A model generated the notes under the pieces. That model saw only the letters and a program-made list of their open reading frames with translations. It had not been told where the DNA came from and did no database searches. From positions 62,001 to 126,000 of the forward strand of contig NZ_FRAD01000004.1 of NCBI RefSeq assembly GCF_900142225.1: a stretch of DNA of 64,000 bases, given 5' to 3'. The DNA comes from Hathewaya proteolytica DSM 3090. Lineage in GTDB: Bacteria; Bacillota; Clostridia; Clostridiales; Clostridiaceae. Each line of letters opens with the position of its first letter. Within the stretch, counting starts at the first letter, position 1. Below are positions 34,057-43,378 of this stretch, in pieces. Position numbers and translations under genes: made by a program.

Positions 34057-35220
34057 ATGAATTCATTTTGTATGAAACCTAGGGTGCATTTTGGAGAAAA
34101 TGCACTAGATTATTTAATGACTATTAAAAGTAAAACAGCTTTGGTTGTAGCAGATCCATTCATGGTTAAGTCTGGAGTAGTAAACAAGGTGTTGGAGAGA
34201 TTAGAAAAAGCAGGTGTAAAATGTATTGTATTTTCAGATATAGTGCCTGATCCTCCTTTAGCTATAATTGCAAAGGGCATAAAAGTCATGGATAAAGTAA
34301 ATCCTGAAGTGGTTGTAGCTCTTGGTGGTGGTTCTGCTATTGATGCTACTAAAGCTATAATCTACTTTAGAAAAACTGTTAAAACCGGTCTTCATGGCAA
34401 TGAAAATATGGTTGAACCAGAGTTCATAGCCATACCAACAACTAGTGGTACGGGCTCAGAAGTCACTAGTTTTTCAGTTATAACTGATAGGGAGAAGAAT
34501 ATAAAGTATCCATTGGTTGAAGAGGAAATGATACCAGATGTTACAATTTTAGATCCTGAACTGGTAAAATCAGTGCCAGCTCAAATCACAGCAGACACTG
34601 GTATGGATGTGTTAACCCATGCCATTGAGGCTTATGTTTCAACAAATTCCAGCGATTTTTCTGATGCTTTTGCAGAAAAGGCCATTAAAACTGTATTTGA
34701 GTATTTGCCAAAGGCTTATAAAAATGGTGATGATGAAGTGGCAAGGGAGAAGATGCACAATGCATCTTGTATGGCTGGCATGGCATTTAACAGTGCTTCT
34801 TTGGGAATAAACCACAGCATGGCACACATTCTCGGTGGTAAATTCCACATTCCTCACGGAAGGGCCAATGCAATTTTATTACCTTATGTAATAGAATACA
34901 ATGCAAATTTAAATGATTCAAAGGCTGATAGCAAAAGTACAGCGGAATTGTATGCAAATATTGCAAAGATGCTAGGCATCAATAATGGAAATACTAAGAT
35001 GGCTGTAAAATCACTTATTAATACTATAAAGAGTTTTACAAAGTCCATGGGTATTCCACGGAATATAAAAGAGCTTGGGATAAATAGGGATGAGTACATG
35101 GGAGAAGTACAAGCTTTAGCAGAAATAGCATTAAATGATGGATGTACGGCTACTAATCCTAGAAAACCAGAGCTTAAGGAATTAGAAAAATTATTTATTA
35201 ATATATATAATGGTATATAA
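34057..35220 (+). CDS. eutG: iron-dependent alcohol dehydrogenase EutG
   Basis: The 387-residue protein is a group III (iron) alcohol dehydrogenase: EVVVALGGGSAIDATKA for NAD binding, TSGTGSEVT, and metal ligands Asp/His/His in TGMDVLTHAIEAYVS, GINHSMAHILGGKFHIPHG. It reduces acetaldehyde to ethanol and regenerates NAD inside the microcompartment. AAGGAGGT precedes the ATG. It has its own promoter and EutV site and precedes eutS. Confidence 0.93.
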   Translation: MNSFCMKPRVHFGENALDYLMTIKSKTALVVADPFMVKSGVVNKVLERLEKAGVKCIVFSDIVPDPPLAIIAKGIKVMDKVNPEVVVALGGGSAIDATKAIIYFRKTVKTGLHGNENMVEPEFIAIPTTSGTGSEVTSFSVITDREKNIKYPLVEEEMIPDVTILDPELVKSVPAQITADTGMDVLTHAIEAYVSTNSSDFSDAFAEKAIKTVFEYLPKAYKNGDDEVAREKMHNASCMAGMAFNSASLGINHSMAHILGGKFHIPHGRANAILLPYVIEYNANLNDSKADSKSTAELYANIAKMLGINNGNTKMAVKSLINTIKSFTKSMGIPRNIKELGINRDEYMGEVQALAEIALNDGCTATNPRKPELKELEKLFINIYNGI

Positions 35221-35239
35221 ACAAAGTATATATTTTTTG

Positions 35240-35268
35240 TTGACAAGAAAAAATAAAAGAGTTATAAT
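35240..35268 (+). promoter_or_regulatory. consensus promoter upstream of eutS
   Basis: TTGACA-N17-TATAAT, again a perfect consensus with post-initiation control. Confidence 0.9.
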
Positions 35269-35279
35269 CTGATTATAAT

Positions 35280-35357
35280 ATACACAAAGAAGTGTATGAT
35301 ATCGAAAGCAATGGGGCTTTATAGAGGATAATTTATTCTTTATGAAGCCTTTTTTTA
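35280..35357 (+). promoter_or_regulatory. EutV antiterminator site 2 with overlapping terminator
   Basis: P1 is ATACAC-AAAGAA-GTGTAT (35280-35297) and P2 is AAAGC-AATGG-GGCTTT (35305-35320). The terminator pairs GGCTT (from 35315) with AAGCC (35345-35349) and runs into seven T. Confidence 0.9.
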
Positions 35358-35412
35358 TTAATAATTATAACGATGTAGTTATAATTTACTATTAAAATGG
35401 TGGGGTGTAAAA

Positions 35413-35757
35413 ATGGAACACAAGCAAAGAATAATTCAAGAATTTGTTCCAGGTAAACAAATAACACTTGCGCACTTGATAGCTCATCCCAATACAAGTG
35501 TTTATAGTAAATTAGGTTTAGTTGGAGAAAATTCAAATGCAATTGGAATTTTAACTATTACTCCTAGTGAAGCAGCTATCATAGCAGCGGATGTTGCCAC
35601 AAAAGCATCAGGAGTAGACATTGGATTCATCGATAGATTTAGCGGATCCTTAGTTGTAACAGGGGATGTTTCTAGTGTAGAAGCGGCATTAAATGAAATC
35701 ATCAATACACTAGAGAACATATTGGGATTTACTCCTTGTAAAATAACTAAATCATAG
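35413..35757 (+). CDS. eutS: EutS microcompartment shell protein
   Basis: The 114-residue protein is a circularly permuted BMC-domain hexamer of the EutS/PduU type: [56 protein letters not shown]. It forms a flat or bent shell tile. It is the first gene after antiterminator site 2 and is followed by eutP. Confidence 0.96.
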   Translation: MEHKQRIIQEFVPGKQITLAHLIAHPNTSVYSKLGLVGENSNAIGILTITPSEAAIIAADVATKASGVDIGFIDRFSGSLVVTGDVSSVEAALNEIINTLENILGFTPCKITKS

Positions 35758-35769
35758 GACGTATTTAAA

Positions 35770-36198
35770 ATGAAAAAGTTAATTATGATAGGCAGAACAG
35801 GATGTGGAAAAACTACATTGACTCAAGTTTTGCATAGCGAAAAAATCGATTATAAGAAAACGCAAGCTATAGAATTCTTTGACAAGGCAATAGATACGCC
35901 AGGAGAATACATTGAAAATCGAAGGTTTTATAATGCACTTATAGTCTCTGCTGCAGATTGTGATATTATTGCCTTATTACAATCCTCAATAGATGAACAT
36001 AGCATATTCCCACCAGGATTTGCAACTTCATTTGCTAAACCAGTAATAGGAATTATTACGAAGGCTGATTTGTGTCACAGTGAGGAAGAACTAAAAAGAT
36101 CTGAAAAATTTTTAAAAGAGGCTGGAGTAAAACAAATCTATACGATTAGTTCAATTGAGAGTTATGGAGTTGAGGATATAATTAAATTGCTTGAATAA
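35770..36198 (+). CDS. eutP: EutP GTPase-like protein
   Basis: The 142-residue protein has a P-loop GRTGCGKTTLTQ, a DTPGEYIENRRFY switch region and ITKADLC for guanine recognition. EutP/PduV proteins attach to microcompartments; acetate kinase activity has been reported for EutP in Salmonella. It lies between eutS and the EutV/EutW regulators. Confidence 0.94.
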   Translation: MKKLIMIGRTGCGKTTLTQVLHSEKIDYKKTQAIEFFDKAIDTPGEYIENRRFYNALIVSAADCDIIALLQSSIDEHSIFPPGFATSFAKPVIGIITKADLCHSEEELKRSEKFLKEAGVKQIYTISSIESYGVEDIIKLLE

Positions 36199-36253
36199 AC
36201 AACACTAAAGTTGTGTATACTAAATTTCTTCAAACCAATAGGAGAGATAATAC

Positions 36254-36832
36254 ATGATGAAAAAAAGAATAATAATAGTTGATGATGAACCACTAACTAG
36301 AATGGATCTAAGTGAAATCTTAGAGGACGCAGGATATAGCGTAGTTGGAGAAGCAAGCGATGGAATTGACGCAGTAGAACTATGTAGAAAAGAAAAGCCG
36401 GATTTAATAATAATGGATATAAAAATGCCTTTGCTAGATGGCCTCAGCGCTTCTAAAATAATTCAAAAAGAAGAATTATCTGGTGCCATAATACTATTGA
36501 CAGCATACAGTGGCAAGGAGTTTATAGAAAAAGCCACTAATGTAGGAGTTATTGGGTATTTAGTTAAACCAATAGATGAAAAATCCTTGTTGCCGGCAGT
36601 GGAAGTAGCTTTAGCTAAGGGAATTGAATTTAATAAGATAAAACAGGATTTAAAAGAAACTAAAGATAAATTGGAGTCGAGAAAGATTGTGGAAAAGGCT
36701 AAGGGCATTTTAATGAAAAAGTATGGTTTAAACGAAGACGATGCATACAAAAAAATCAGATCTTTAAGTATGAATAAAAGTTGCTCTATGAAAGATATCG
36801 CTGAAATGGTAATTTTAAGCGATGAGGAATAG
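36254..36832 (+). CDS. eutV: EutV response regulator with ANTAR RNA-binding domain
   Basis: The receiver domain (VDDEPLTRMDL, phospho-acceptor Asp in LIIMDIKMP, Lys in YLVKPI) is followed by a coiled linker and an ANTAR domain (residues about 135-190, KAKGILMKKYGLNEDDAY). On phosphorylation by EutW it dimerises and binds dual hairpins in nascent RNA, preventing termination. Two ATGs occur (36254 and 36257) after GGAGAG. It is followed two bases later by eutW. Confidence 0.95.
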   Translation: MMKKRIIIVDDEPLTRMDLSEILEDAGYSVVGEASDGIDAVELCRKEKPDLIIMDIKMPLLDGLSASKIIQKEELSGAIILLTAYSGKEFIEKATNVGVIGYLVKPIDEKSLLPAVEVALAKGIEFNKIKQDLKETKDKLESRKIVEKAKGILMKKYGLNEDDAYKKIRSLSMNKSCSMKDIAEMVILSDEE

Positions 36833-36834
36833 CC

Positions 36835-38247
36835 ATGGATACTACAAAAGAACTATTAAAGAAATACTCTAATTTAGACGAACAAAGCATATTAAAAATT
36901 CAAGAGGTGTGTAACTCCTTGAAGTTTATTGCAAATATTGTCCAGGCAGATGTTTTTATAGATTGTCCAACAAGGGATAAGGATATAGCCATAGTTATAA
37001 ATGAAGCAAAACCGGATATGGCGCCATCTCTTTACAAAGAAAATGTAGTAGGAAAATTTGCCTTGCGGGAAAATGAACCAGCTGTTTTCAGAAGCCTTGA
37101 TTTAGGTGTATCCACAAGAGATATAAAAGCTTTGACTCAAGAAAATGTAAATGTCACTCAAACTGTTGAGCCTATTTTAAATCATGAAGGTAGAACCATA
37201 GGAGTGATTATAATAGAAAGAGATTTAACAGGTGATATAGGAAGCTATAAGAAAATGAAAGTTTTGGAGATTGAAAATATACAGTTGTCCAATGAACTAG
37301 AACAATTTAAAAACGATACTGAACACATAACTTACCATATAGACGATTCCATTATAATCTTTGATGCTGATGGACTAGTAAGGTTCAAGAATCCTTCAGC
37401 AGAGCAGTTATATATGAGTCTAGGCTATAAAGAAAATCTTATTGGAATGCATTTTGACAATATAGTTTTAGGAAACAAGAAGTTTTCTCAGATATGTCAA
37501 TTCAATGATACTTATATAGAAGAAATTGAAGTTGGTGATTCAGTTTTTGAAGTAAGATATATAAAACAAGTAAATAAAGTTTTGTATTTAGAGATGCTGA
37601 TAAAAAATATAACTTACATTAAAGAAAAAGAAAAAGAGTTAATTTACAAATCTGTGGCAATAAAAGAGATACACCATAGAGTAAAAAATAACCTACAAAC
37701 TATTGCAAGTCTCTTAAGACTCCAATCGAGAAGAGTTAAAGATGAAGCAGTAAAACCCATACTTGAAGATAGTATAAATAGAATACTGGCTATTGCCTCT
37801 TCTCATGAAATATTAGCCCAGAGTGGCATAGATGAAGTCAGTATAATGAATGTACTAGAGAGAATGATGAGAGGCATAAAAAGTGGCTACGTTCTAGAAG
37901 ATAAAAATATTAACATCGATATTAGCGGTGATGATTTTAACCTGAATTCCGACAAGGCCACTAATATCTCCTTAATCGTAAATGAATTAGTACAGAACTC
38001 TTTTAAATACGCGTTTAAAGGTAAAAATGAAGGAAATATAAATATTATAATCAAGGAAGGAAAAACTTATTCTTCTATCTCCATAATTGATGATGGAATT
38101 GGTTTCGATATGAACAAGGTAAATTCTAAGAGTTTAGGATTGAGTATTGTAAAATCCTTGGTTAAAGATAAGTTAAAGGGCGAAATAAAAATAGATTCTT
38201 CGCAGGAAGGGACAAAAATTACCTTTGACTTTGCCAACAAAATATAA
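36835..38247 (+). CDS. eutW: EutW sensor histidine kinase
   Basis: The 470-residue soluble kinase has an N-terminal GAF-like sensory part, a PAS-like middle, and a HisKA_2 region (KEIHHRVKNNLQTIASLLRLQ with the phosphorylated His) and ATPase domain (NELVQNSFKYAFKG, DDGIGFD, GLGLSIVK variant SLGLSIVKSL). In Enterococcus the homologue senses ethanolamine. No membrane span is present, so sensing is intracellular. Confidence 0.94.
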   Translation: MDTTKELLKKYSNLDEQSILKIQEVCNSLKFIANIVQADVFIDCPTRDKDIAIVINEAKPDMAPSLYKENVVGKFALRENEPAVFRSLDLGVSTRDIKALTQENVNVTQTVEPILNHEGRTIGVIIIERDLTGDIGSYKKMKVLEIENIQLSNELEQFKNDTEHITYHIDDSIIIFDADGLVRFKNPSAEQLYMSLGYKENLIGMHFDNIVLGNKKFSQICQFNDTYIEEIEVGDSVFEVRYIKQVNKVLYLEMLIKNITYIKEKEKELIYKSVAIKEIHHRVKNNLQTIASLLRLQSRRVKDEAVKPILEDSINRILAIASSHEILAQSGIDEVSIMNVLERMMRGIKSGYVLEDKNINIDISGDDFNLNSDKATNISLIVNELVQNSFKYAFKGKNEGNINIIIKEGKTYSSISIIDDGIGFDMNKVNSKSLGLSIVKSLVKDKLKGEIKIDSSQEGTKITFDFANKI

Positions 38248-38257
38248 TAAAAATATT

Positions 38258-38348
38258 CAATACGATGTAGTATTGTCTATGTGGCGACGAGGCCCAGAAT
38301 TAATGTTGATTTTCATTAAAGTCAATATTAATTCTGGGCTTTTTTTAC
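38258..38348 (+). promoter_or_regulatory. EutV antiterminator site 3 with overlapping terminator
   Basis: P1 is CAATAC-GATGTA-GTATTG (38258-38275) and P2 is GGCGACGAGGCC (38283-38294). Both loops read CGANGNNG instead of the CAANGNNG of sites 1 and 2. The terminator GCCCAGAATTAAT/ATTAATTCTGGGC ends in seven T. It controls eutA and the enzyme and shell genes. Confidence 0.85.
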
Positions 38349-38387
38349 AAATATAAGCAAGAAAAAACCTATTGGGAGGGGAGTGCA

Positions 38388-39818
38388 TTGAGAGAGAAGA
38401 TCTTAAGTGCTGGAATAGATATTGGAACATCTACTACTCAACTTGTCTTTAGCAATATAACCATTGAAAACACGGCGAGCAGCTTTACTGTTCCTAGGAT
38501 ACTTATAGTTGATAAAGAGATTATATATAGAAGTGAAATTAACTTTACCCCCTTAAAGAATTTAACAACTATAGACAGTGAAAAGGTAAGAGAAATAGTA
38601 GAAAAAGAATACAAAAAGGCAGGAGTTTTACCTAAGGATGTAAAGACAGGCGCTGTAATTATAACAGGAGAAACTGCAAGAAAAGAAAATGCCAGTGAGG
38701 TGTTAAATACCTTAAGTGGTTTTGCAGGAGATTTTGTAGTTGCCACTGCCGGACCAGACCTTGAGTCAATCATTGCTGGAAAGGGAGCAGGGGCAGATAA
38801 AATATCAAAAGAAAAAATGTGTACCGTTGTAAATATTGATATTGGTGGAGGCACATCTAATTTAGTGGTGTTCAAACACGGCGAAACACTAGATACAGGG
38901 TGTCTAGATATAGGTGGAAGGCTTATAAAGATAGATAAAGATAGTAAAAAAATTACTTATATAGCTTCTAAAATTAAAAAACTTGCAGCTAGCATAGGCA
39001 TAGAGATTAGCGAAGGTGAAATGGCAGAAGTAAATAAGTTGAGGCCAATAGCCAGAGAAATGGCTAAACTTATGGCAGAGTCAGTGGGTATTTTACCAAA
39101 AACAGAAATGTATGAAATGATAATAACCAACAAAGGTATTAAGGATTTTAATATAGATTATATAACTTTTTCCGGTGGAGTTGCTGACTATGTATATGGA
39201 ACTGAGCACAGTGATTATTTTAAATATGGAGATATAGGCGTTCTTTTAGGAGAGGAAATAAAAAACTCAATTTTAACTAAGAAATTGAAACTCGCACCAG
39301 CAGCTGAAACCATAAGAGCCACAGTGGTTGGGGCAGGATCTCATACTACGGATATAAGTGGAAGTACTATAACTTATACTGAAGATATTTTTCCAGTTAA
39401 AAACCTTCCCATCCTTAAGTTATCATCACAGGATGAGAATGCAGGGTTTCAGGGAATTAAAGATGGTATAAAGGAAAAGCTTAAGTGGTTTCAACTTGAA
39501 AATGAAGTTCAAAGTGTGGCCATCGCATTAAATGGAATGAAAAGCCCCTCTTTTTTACAGATTCAGCAGTTAGCTCAGTCTTTGGTAGAGGGCATGGAGG
39601 AATTGATAAATAAGAATTTTCCATTGTTTATCATTGTGGAAAATGATATTGCAAAGGTTTTGGGACAAACAATACATAGACAACTTGAAAATAGAGTAAA
39701 GGTGGTTTGTATTGATAGTATAAGAGTTGAAAATGGTGACTACATCGACATTGGAAAGCCCCTAGCAAATGGACAAGTTCTTCCTGTGGTTATAAAGACA
39801 CTGGTATTCAATTCATAG
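38388..39818 (+). CDS. eutA: EutA ethanolamine ammonia-lyase reactivating factor
   Basis: The protein has an actin-like/Hsp70-type ATPase outline: GIDIGTSTTQLVFS, NIDIGGGTSNLVVF and ITFSGGVADYVYG. It exchanges damaged cobalamin out of EutBC at the cost of ATP. The start is TTG 38388 after a strong GGGAGGGGAG site. It is the first gene after antiterminator site 3. Confidence 0.95.
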   Translation: MREKILSAGIDIGTSTTQLVFSNITIENTASSFTVPRILIVDKEIIYRSEINFTPLKNLTTIDSEKVREIVEKEYKKAGVLPKDVKTGAVIITGETARKENASEVLNTLSGFAGDFVVATAGPDLESIIAGKGAGADKISKEKMCTVVNIDIGGGTSNLVVFKHGETLDTGCLDIGGRLIKIDKDSKKITYIASKIKKLAASIGIEISEGEMAEVNKLRPIAREMAKLMAESVGILPKTEMYEMIITNKGIKDFNIDYITFSGGVADYVYGTEHSDYFKYGDIGVLLGEEIKNSILTKKLKLAPAAETIRATVVGAGSHTTDISGSTITYTEDIFPVKNLPILKLSSQDENAGFQGIKDGIKEKLKWFQLENEVQSVAIALNGMKSPSFLQIQQLAQSLVEGMEELINKNFPLFIIVENDIAKVLGQTIHRQLENRVKVVCIDSIRVENGDYIDIGKPLANGQVLPVVIKTLVFNS

Positions 39819-39844
39819 AAAATATATTCAGAGAGGTGACTGAA

Positions 39845-41212
39845 GTGATATTAAAAGCTAAATTTGGTGGTAAATTATACGAATTCAAATCGGTAAAAGA
39901 AGTTTTAGCAAAGGCTAATGAAGAAAAATCAGGAGATATCCTAGCAGGCGTTGCTGCAAGTAGTTCAGAAGAAAGAGTTGCTGCAAAATATGTTTTGAGC
40001 CATTTGACAGTGGGAGATGTAAGAAATAATCCTGTTGTTTCTTACGAAGAAGATGAAGTAACAAGAATAATTCAAGATGCCGTAAATGAAAAAATTTATG
40101 GTGAAATCAAAAACTGGACAATTTCAGATCTTAGAGAGTGGATTCTAGATGAAAACACAACAGGCGCTGATATTGCAAGAATAAGAAGAGGATTAACTGC
40201 AGAAGTTATAGCAGCTGTTACAAAGTTAATGTCCAACATGGATCTTGTAGTTGGAGCAAGAAAAATAGTAGTTACAGCTCACTGTAACACAACTATAGGT
40301 GGAAGAGGAATTTTAGCTTCAAGATTGCAGCCAAATCACCCTACAGATGATGTAGATGGTATTGTAGCTTCATTGTTTGAAGGTTTATCTTACGGTGCAG
40401 GAGATGCACTTATGGGATTGAATCCAGTTGATGATTCCGTAGCTAGTACTACAAGAGTTTTAAAGAAGTTTGATGAAATAAAACATAAATTTGAGATTCC
40501 AACTCAAATATGCGTGTTATCACATATTACTACACAGATGGAAGCTGTAAGAAAGGGTGCTCCTGCGGATATGATATTCCAAAGTATTGCAGGTTCACAG
40601 AAGGGTAATGAAGCCTTTGGATTGAGTGCAGCCATAGTTTCAGAGGCACAGGATTTAATGCTAAAGGAAGGAACAGGAGCAGGTCCAAACGTTATGTATT
40701 TTGAAACTGGACAGGGTTCCGAGTTATCTTCTAACGCACACCATAATTCAGACCAGCTTACTATGGAAGCAAGATGTTACGGTTTTGCAAAAAAATATAA
40801 CCCATTTATGGTTAATACAGTTGTTGGATTCATAGGACCAGAATATCTTTACGATGCAAGACAGGTATTGAGAGCAGGTCTTGAAGATCACTTTATGGGC
40901 AAGCTTACAGGTATATCCATGGGTGTTGATGTATGTTATACAAACCACATGAAAGCTGATCAAAATGACCTAGAAAACTTAGCTATACTTCTTACCAATG
41001 CAGGATGTAATTACTTTATAGGTATTCCTCACGGAGATGACATCATGCTAAACTACCAGTCAAGCGGATACCATGAAATGGTTGCTGTTAGAGATTCTTT
41101 AGGTGTTAGACCAATAAAAGAATTTGAAATGTGGTTAGAGAAAATGGGAATTTACGAGAATGGTAAGTTGACAGCTAAGGCTGGAGATGCATCTGTATTT
41201 CTAAACAAATAA
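39845..41212 (+). CDS. eutB: ethanolamine ammonia-lyase large subunit
   Basis: The 455-residue catalytic subunit matches EutB throughout, for example SHLTVGDVRNNPVVSYEED, AHCNTTIGGRGILASRLQPN, GLNPVDDSVAST and GYHEMVAVRDSLGVRPIKEF. It uses adenosylcobalamin to convert ethanolamine to acetaldehyde and ammonia. The start is GTG 39845, correctly spaced from GAGAGGTG; an upstream GTG at 39836 overlaps that site. Confidence 0.97.
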   Translation: MILKAKFGGKLYEFKSVKEVLAKANEEKSGDILAGVAASSSEERVAAKYVLSHLTVGDVRNNPVVSYEEDEVTRIIQDAVNEKIYGEIKNWTISDLREWILDENTTGADIARIRRGLTAEVIAAVTKLMSNMDLVVGARKIVVTAHCNTTIGGRGILASRLQPNHPTDDVDGIVASLFEGLSYGAGDALMGLNPVDDSVASTTRVLKKFDEIKHKFEIPTQICVLSHITTQMEAVRKGAPADMIFQSIAGSQKGNEAFGLSAAIVSEAQDLMLKEGTGAGPNVMYFETGQGSELSSNAHHNSDQLTMEARCYGFAKKYNPFMVNTVVGFIGPEYLYDARQVLRAGLEDHFMGKLTGISMGVDVCYTNHMKADQNDLENLAILLTNAGCNYFIGIPHGDDIMLNYQSSGYHEMVAVRDSLGVRPIKEFEMWLEKMGIYENGKLTAKAGDASVFLNK

Positions 41213-41233
41213 TCTAAAAGGGTGTGAATATAA

Positions 41234-42118
41234 ATGTTGTCAGAAAAGGACTTAAAGGAATTAGTTGAACAGGTATTAGTTGAGATGGCAGGAAAGGGCG
41301 GAAATACTGAGGAAGCTGTGAAAGCTGCAGTGAGCTCTGTAACTGAAGTAAGTGATGAAGTGTTACCTGATCCATTAGAAGTTGATTTAAAAAAATTGTT
41401 ATTAGTAGAAAATCCAGAAGACAGAGATGCATATATGAAGGTGAAGCAGTACACTCCAGCGAGACTTGGTGTGGGAAGAGCTGGCGGAAGATATAAGACT
41501 GAAACAATGATAAGATTTAGAGCTGACCATGCAGTAGCTCAGGATGCAGTATTCTCAGACGTTCCAGAGGAATTGATAAAAGAAATGGGATTCTTCTCAG
41601 TACAGACTATGTGCAAGGATAAGGATGAATATTTGACAAGACCAGACCTTGGAAGAAAACTTGATGATGAAGCTGTTAAGATGATTAAGGAAAACTGTAA
41701 GATGAATCCTACAGTTCAGGTATACGTATCTGACGGGCTTAGCTCCACTGCTATTGCAGCTAATGTAAAGGATGTATTGCCAGCATTATTACAGGGACTT
41801 AAAGCTTATGGCATTGATGCAGGAACTCCTTTCTTTGTGAGACTTGGAAGAGTTGCAGTTATGGACCAGATTTCTGAAATAACTGGTGCAGATGTTACAT
41901 GTGTACTTATTGGTGAAAGACCAGGGCTTGTGACAGCTGAAAGTATGAGTGCATACATCACTTACAAGGGAACAGTTGGTATGCCAGAATCAAGAAGAAC
42001 AGTATTGTCAAATATACACAAGGGTGGTACTCCTGCCGTTGAAGCTGGAGCTCATCTAGCAGAAATAATAAAGAAGATGTTAGAAGCTAAAGCAAGCGGA
42101 GTAGATTTAAAGCTTTAA
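41234..42118 (+). CDS. eutC: ethanolamine ammonia-lyase small subunit
   Basis: The 294-residue subunit has a short N-terminal helix typical of microcompartment targeting ([16 protein letters not shown]), an acidic linker, then the conserved EutC core ([56 protein letters not shown]). It completes the cobalamin site with EutB. Confidence 0.96.
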   Translation: MLSEKDLKELVEQVLVEMAGKGGNTEEAVKAAVSSVTEVSDEVLPDPLEVDLKKLLLVENPEDRDAYMKVKQYTPARLGVGRAGGRYKTETMIRFRADHAVAQDAVFSDVPEELIKEMGFFSVQTMCKDKDEYLTRPDLGRKLDDEAVKMIKENCKMNPTVQVYVSDGLSSTAIAANVKDVLPALLQGLKAYGIDAGTPFFVRLGRVAVMDQISEITGADVTCVLIGERPGLVTAESMSAYITYKGTVGMPESRRTVLSNIHKGGTPAVEAGAHLAEIIKKMLEAKASGVDLKL

Positions 42119-42158
42119 TTTCTTAGAATATGTGAAAAATCACTAGGAGGAATAGTCA

Positions 42159-42815
42159 ATGATAGGTGAACAAATTCCAGTTAATATATTAAGTGTTAAA
42201 ATGATACCAAATGTAAACCCTGATATGGTGAAACAGTTTAATTTAGATCCAAATCATAAGAGCATTGGTATGATCACAGCTGATTGCGATGATGTAACAT
42301 ATACAGCCTTGGATGAAGCTACAAAGGCTTCTGACGTAAAAGTTGTTTATGCAAGATCCTTTTATGGCGGTGCGGGAAATGCTAGTACAAAGCTTGCAGG
42401 TGAAGTTATAGGTATAATTTCAGGACCATCACCTGCAGAAGTAAGAAGTGGATTAAATGCCATAGTTGATTTCATTGAAAGTGGAGTTGCAACTTTCAGA
42501 ATGGCAAATGAAGACGGTTCAATACCATATTATGCTTACTGCGTGTCGAGAACTGGTTCTTATCTTTCAGAGCAGTGCGGTATAACAGAGGGAGAAGCCA
42601 TTGCATATCTTATAGCTCCACCAATGGAAGCAATGTACGCTCTTGATGCAGCTATGAAGGCCGCTTCAGTAGATATGAAATGTTTCTTTGGACCTCCATC
42701 AGAAACAAACTTTGGAGGAGCGTTGCTAACAGGAAGCCAGTCAGCCTGTAAGGCAGCATGCGATGCTTTTGCAGATGCAGTAAAATTTGTAGCAGCTAAT
42801 CCAACTGATTTTTAG
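42159..42815 (+). CDS. eutL: EutL microcompartment shell protein
   Basis: The 218-residue protein has two fused permuted BMC domains forming a trimer, as in EutL: VNILSVKMIPNVNPDMVKQF, SIGMITADCDDVTYTALDEA, YARSFYGGAGNAST and FFGPPSETNFGGALLTGSQS. EutL trimers have a gated central pore and bind ethanolamine. GGAGGA precedes the ATG. Confidence 0.96.
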   Translation: MIGEQIPVNILSVKMIPNVNPDMVKQFNLDPNHKSIGMITADCDDVTYTALDEATKASDVKVVYARSFYGGAGNASTKLAGEVIGIISGPSPAEVRSGLNAIVDFIESGVATFRMANEDGSIPYYAYCVSRTGSYLSEQCGITEGEAIAYLIAPPMEAMYALDAAMKAASVDMKCFFGPPSETNFGGALLTGSQSACKAACDAFADAVKFVAANPTDF

Positions 42816-42826
42816 GTTAATATAAT

Positions 42827-43375
42827 ATGAATTCACTAGGTTTAATTGAGACTGTGGGACTTGTGTGTGCCATTGAAGGTCTTGATGTGGCACTAAAAAC
42901 TGCCGATGTTGAAGTAATAGGTTGCGAATGCATCGGCGGTGGTATAGTGACAGTAAAACTTACTGGCGAAGTTGAGGCTGTGAGGGTAGCAGTAGAAACT
43001 GCAGCGATGGCTGTGGAGAGAATAGGAACACTTAGAGCTACCCATGTAATTGCAAAAACTGCAGAGGATATGGAATTTATATTAAGTGACAACATGCCCA
43101 AAGCAAAGGAGCAATTACAAGAAGATAAGTGTTGTGACACTGAGGAAAATAAAGAACTTAAAGAAAGTAAAGAGCTTCAAGAGGATAAAGATCTTCAAAA
43201 AGTTTGCGAAAAATCCTCGGTATATACAAGGGAAGACCTTCAAAGTATGAAAGTTTTACAGCTTCGTACCATTGCAAGAATGGTAATAACAAATCTTACA
43301 AAAAAGCAGATTAAATTTGCAAGGAAAGATGAGCTTATAGAAGCCATACTTGAGGTTGTGGAAAGGAAGTGTTAA
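42827..43375 (+). CDS. eutK: EutK-like shell protein: BMC domain plus C-terminal extension
   Basis: Residues 1-90 are a canonical hexamer BMC domain (LGLIETVGLVCAIEGLDVAL, GTLRATHVIAK). A charged linker with repeated Glu-Leu and Lys (ENKELKESKELQEDKDLQ) leads to a C-terminal helical module (residues about 130-182, TREDLQSMKVLQLRTIA, DELIEAILEVVERKC) of SAP/Rho-N-like appearance. EutK of enterobacteria also has BMC plus a small helical nucleic-acid-binding-like domain. The last helix shares DELIEAIL with the C-terminus of EutE. Confidence 0.8.
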   Translation: MNSLGLIETVGLVCAIEGLDVALKTADVEVIGCECIGGGIVTVKLTGEVEAVRVAVETAAMAVERIGTLRATHVIAKTAEDMEFILSDNMPKAKEQLQEDKCCDTEENKELKESKELQEDKDLQKVCEKSSVYTREDLQSMKVLQLRTIARMVITNLTKKQIKFARKDELIEAILEVVERKC

Positions 43376-43378
43376 TAG

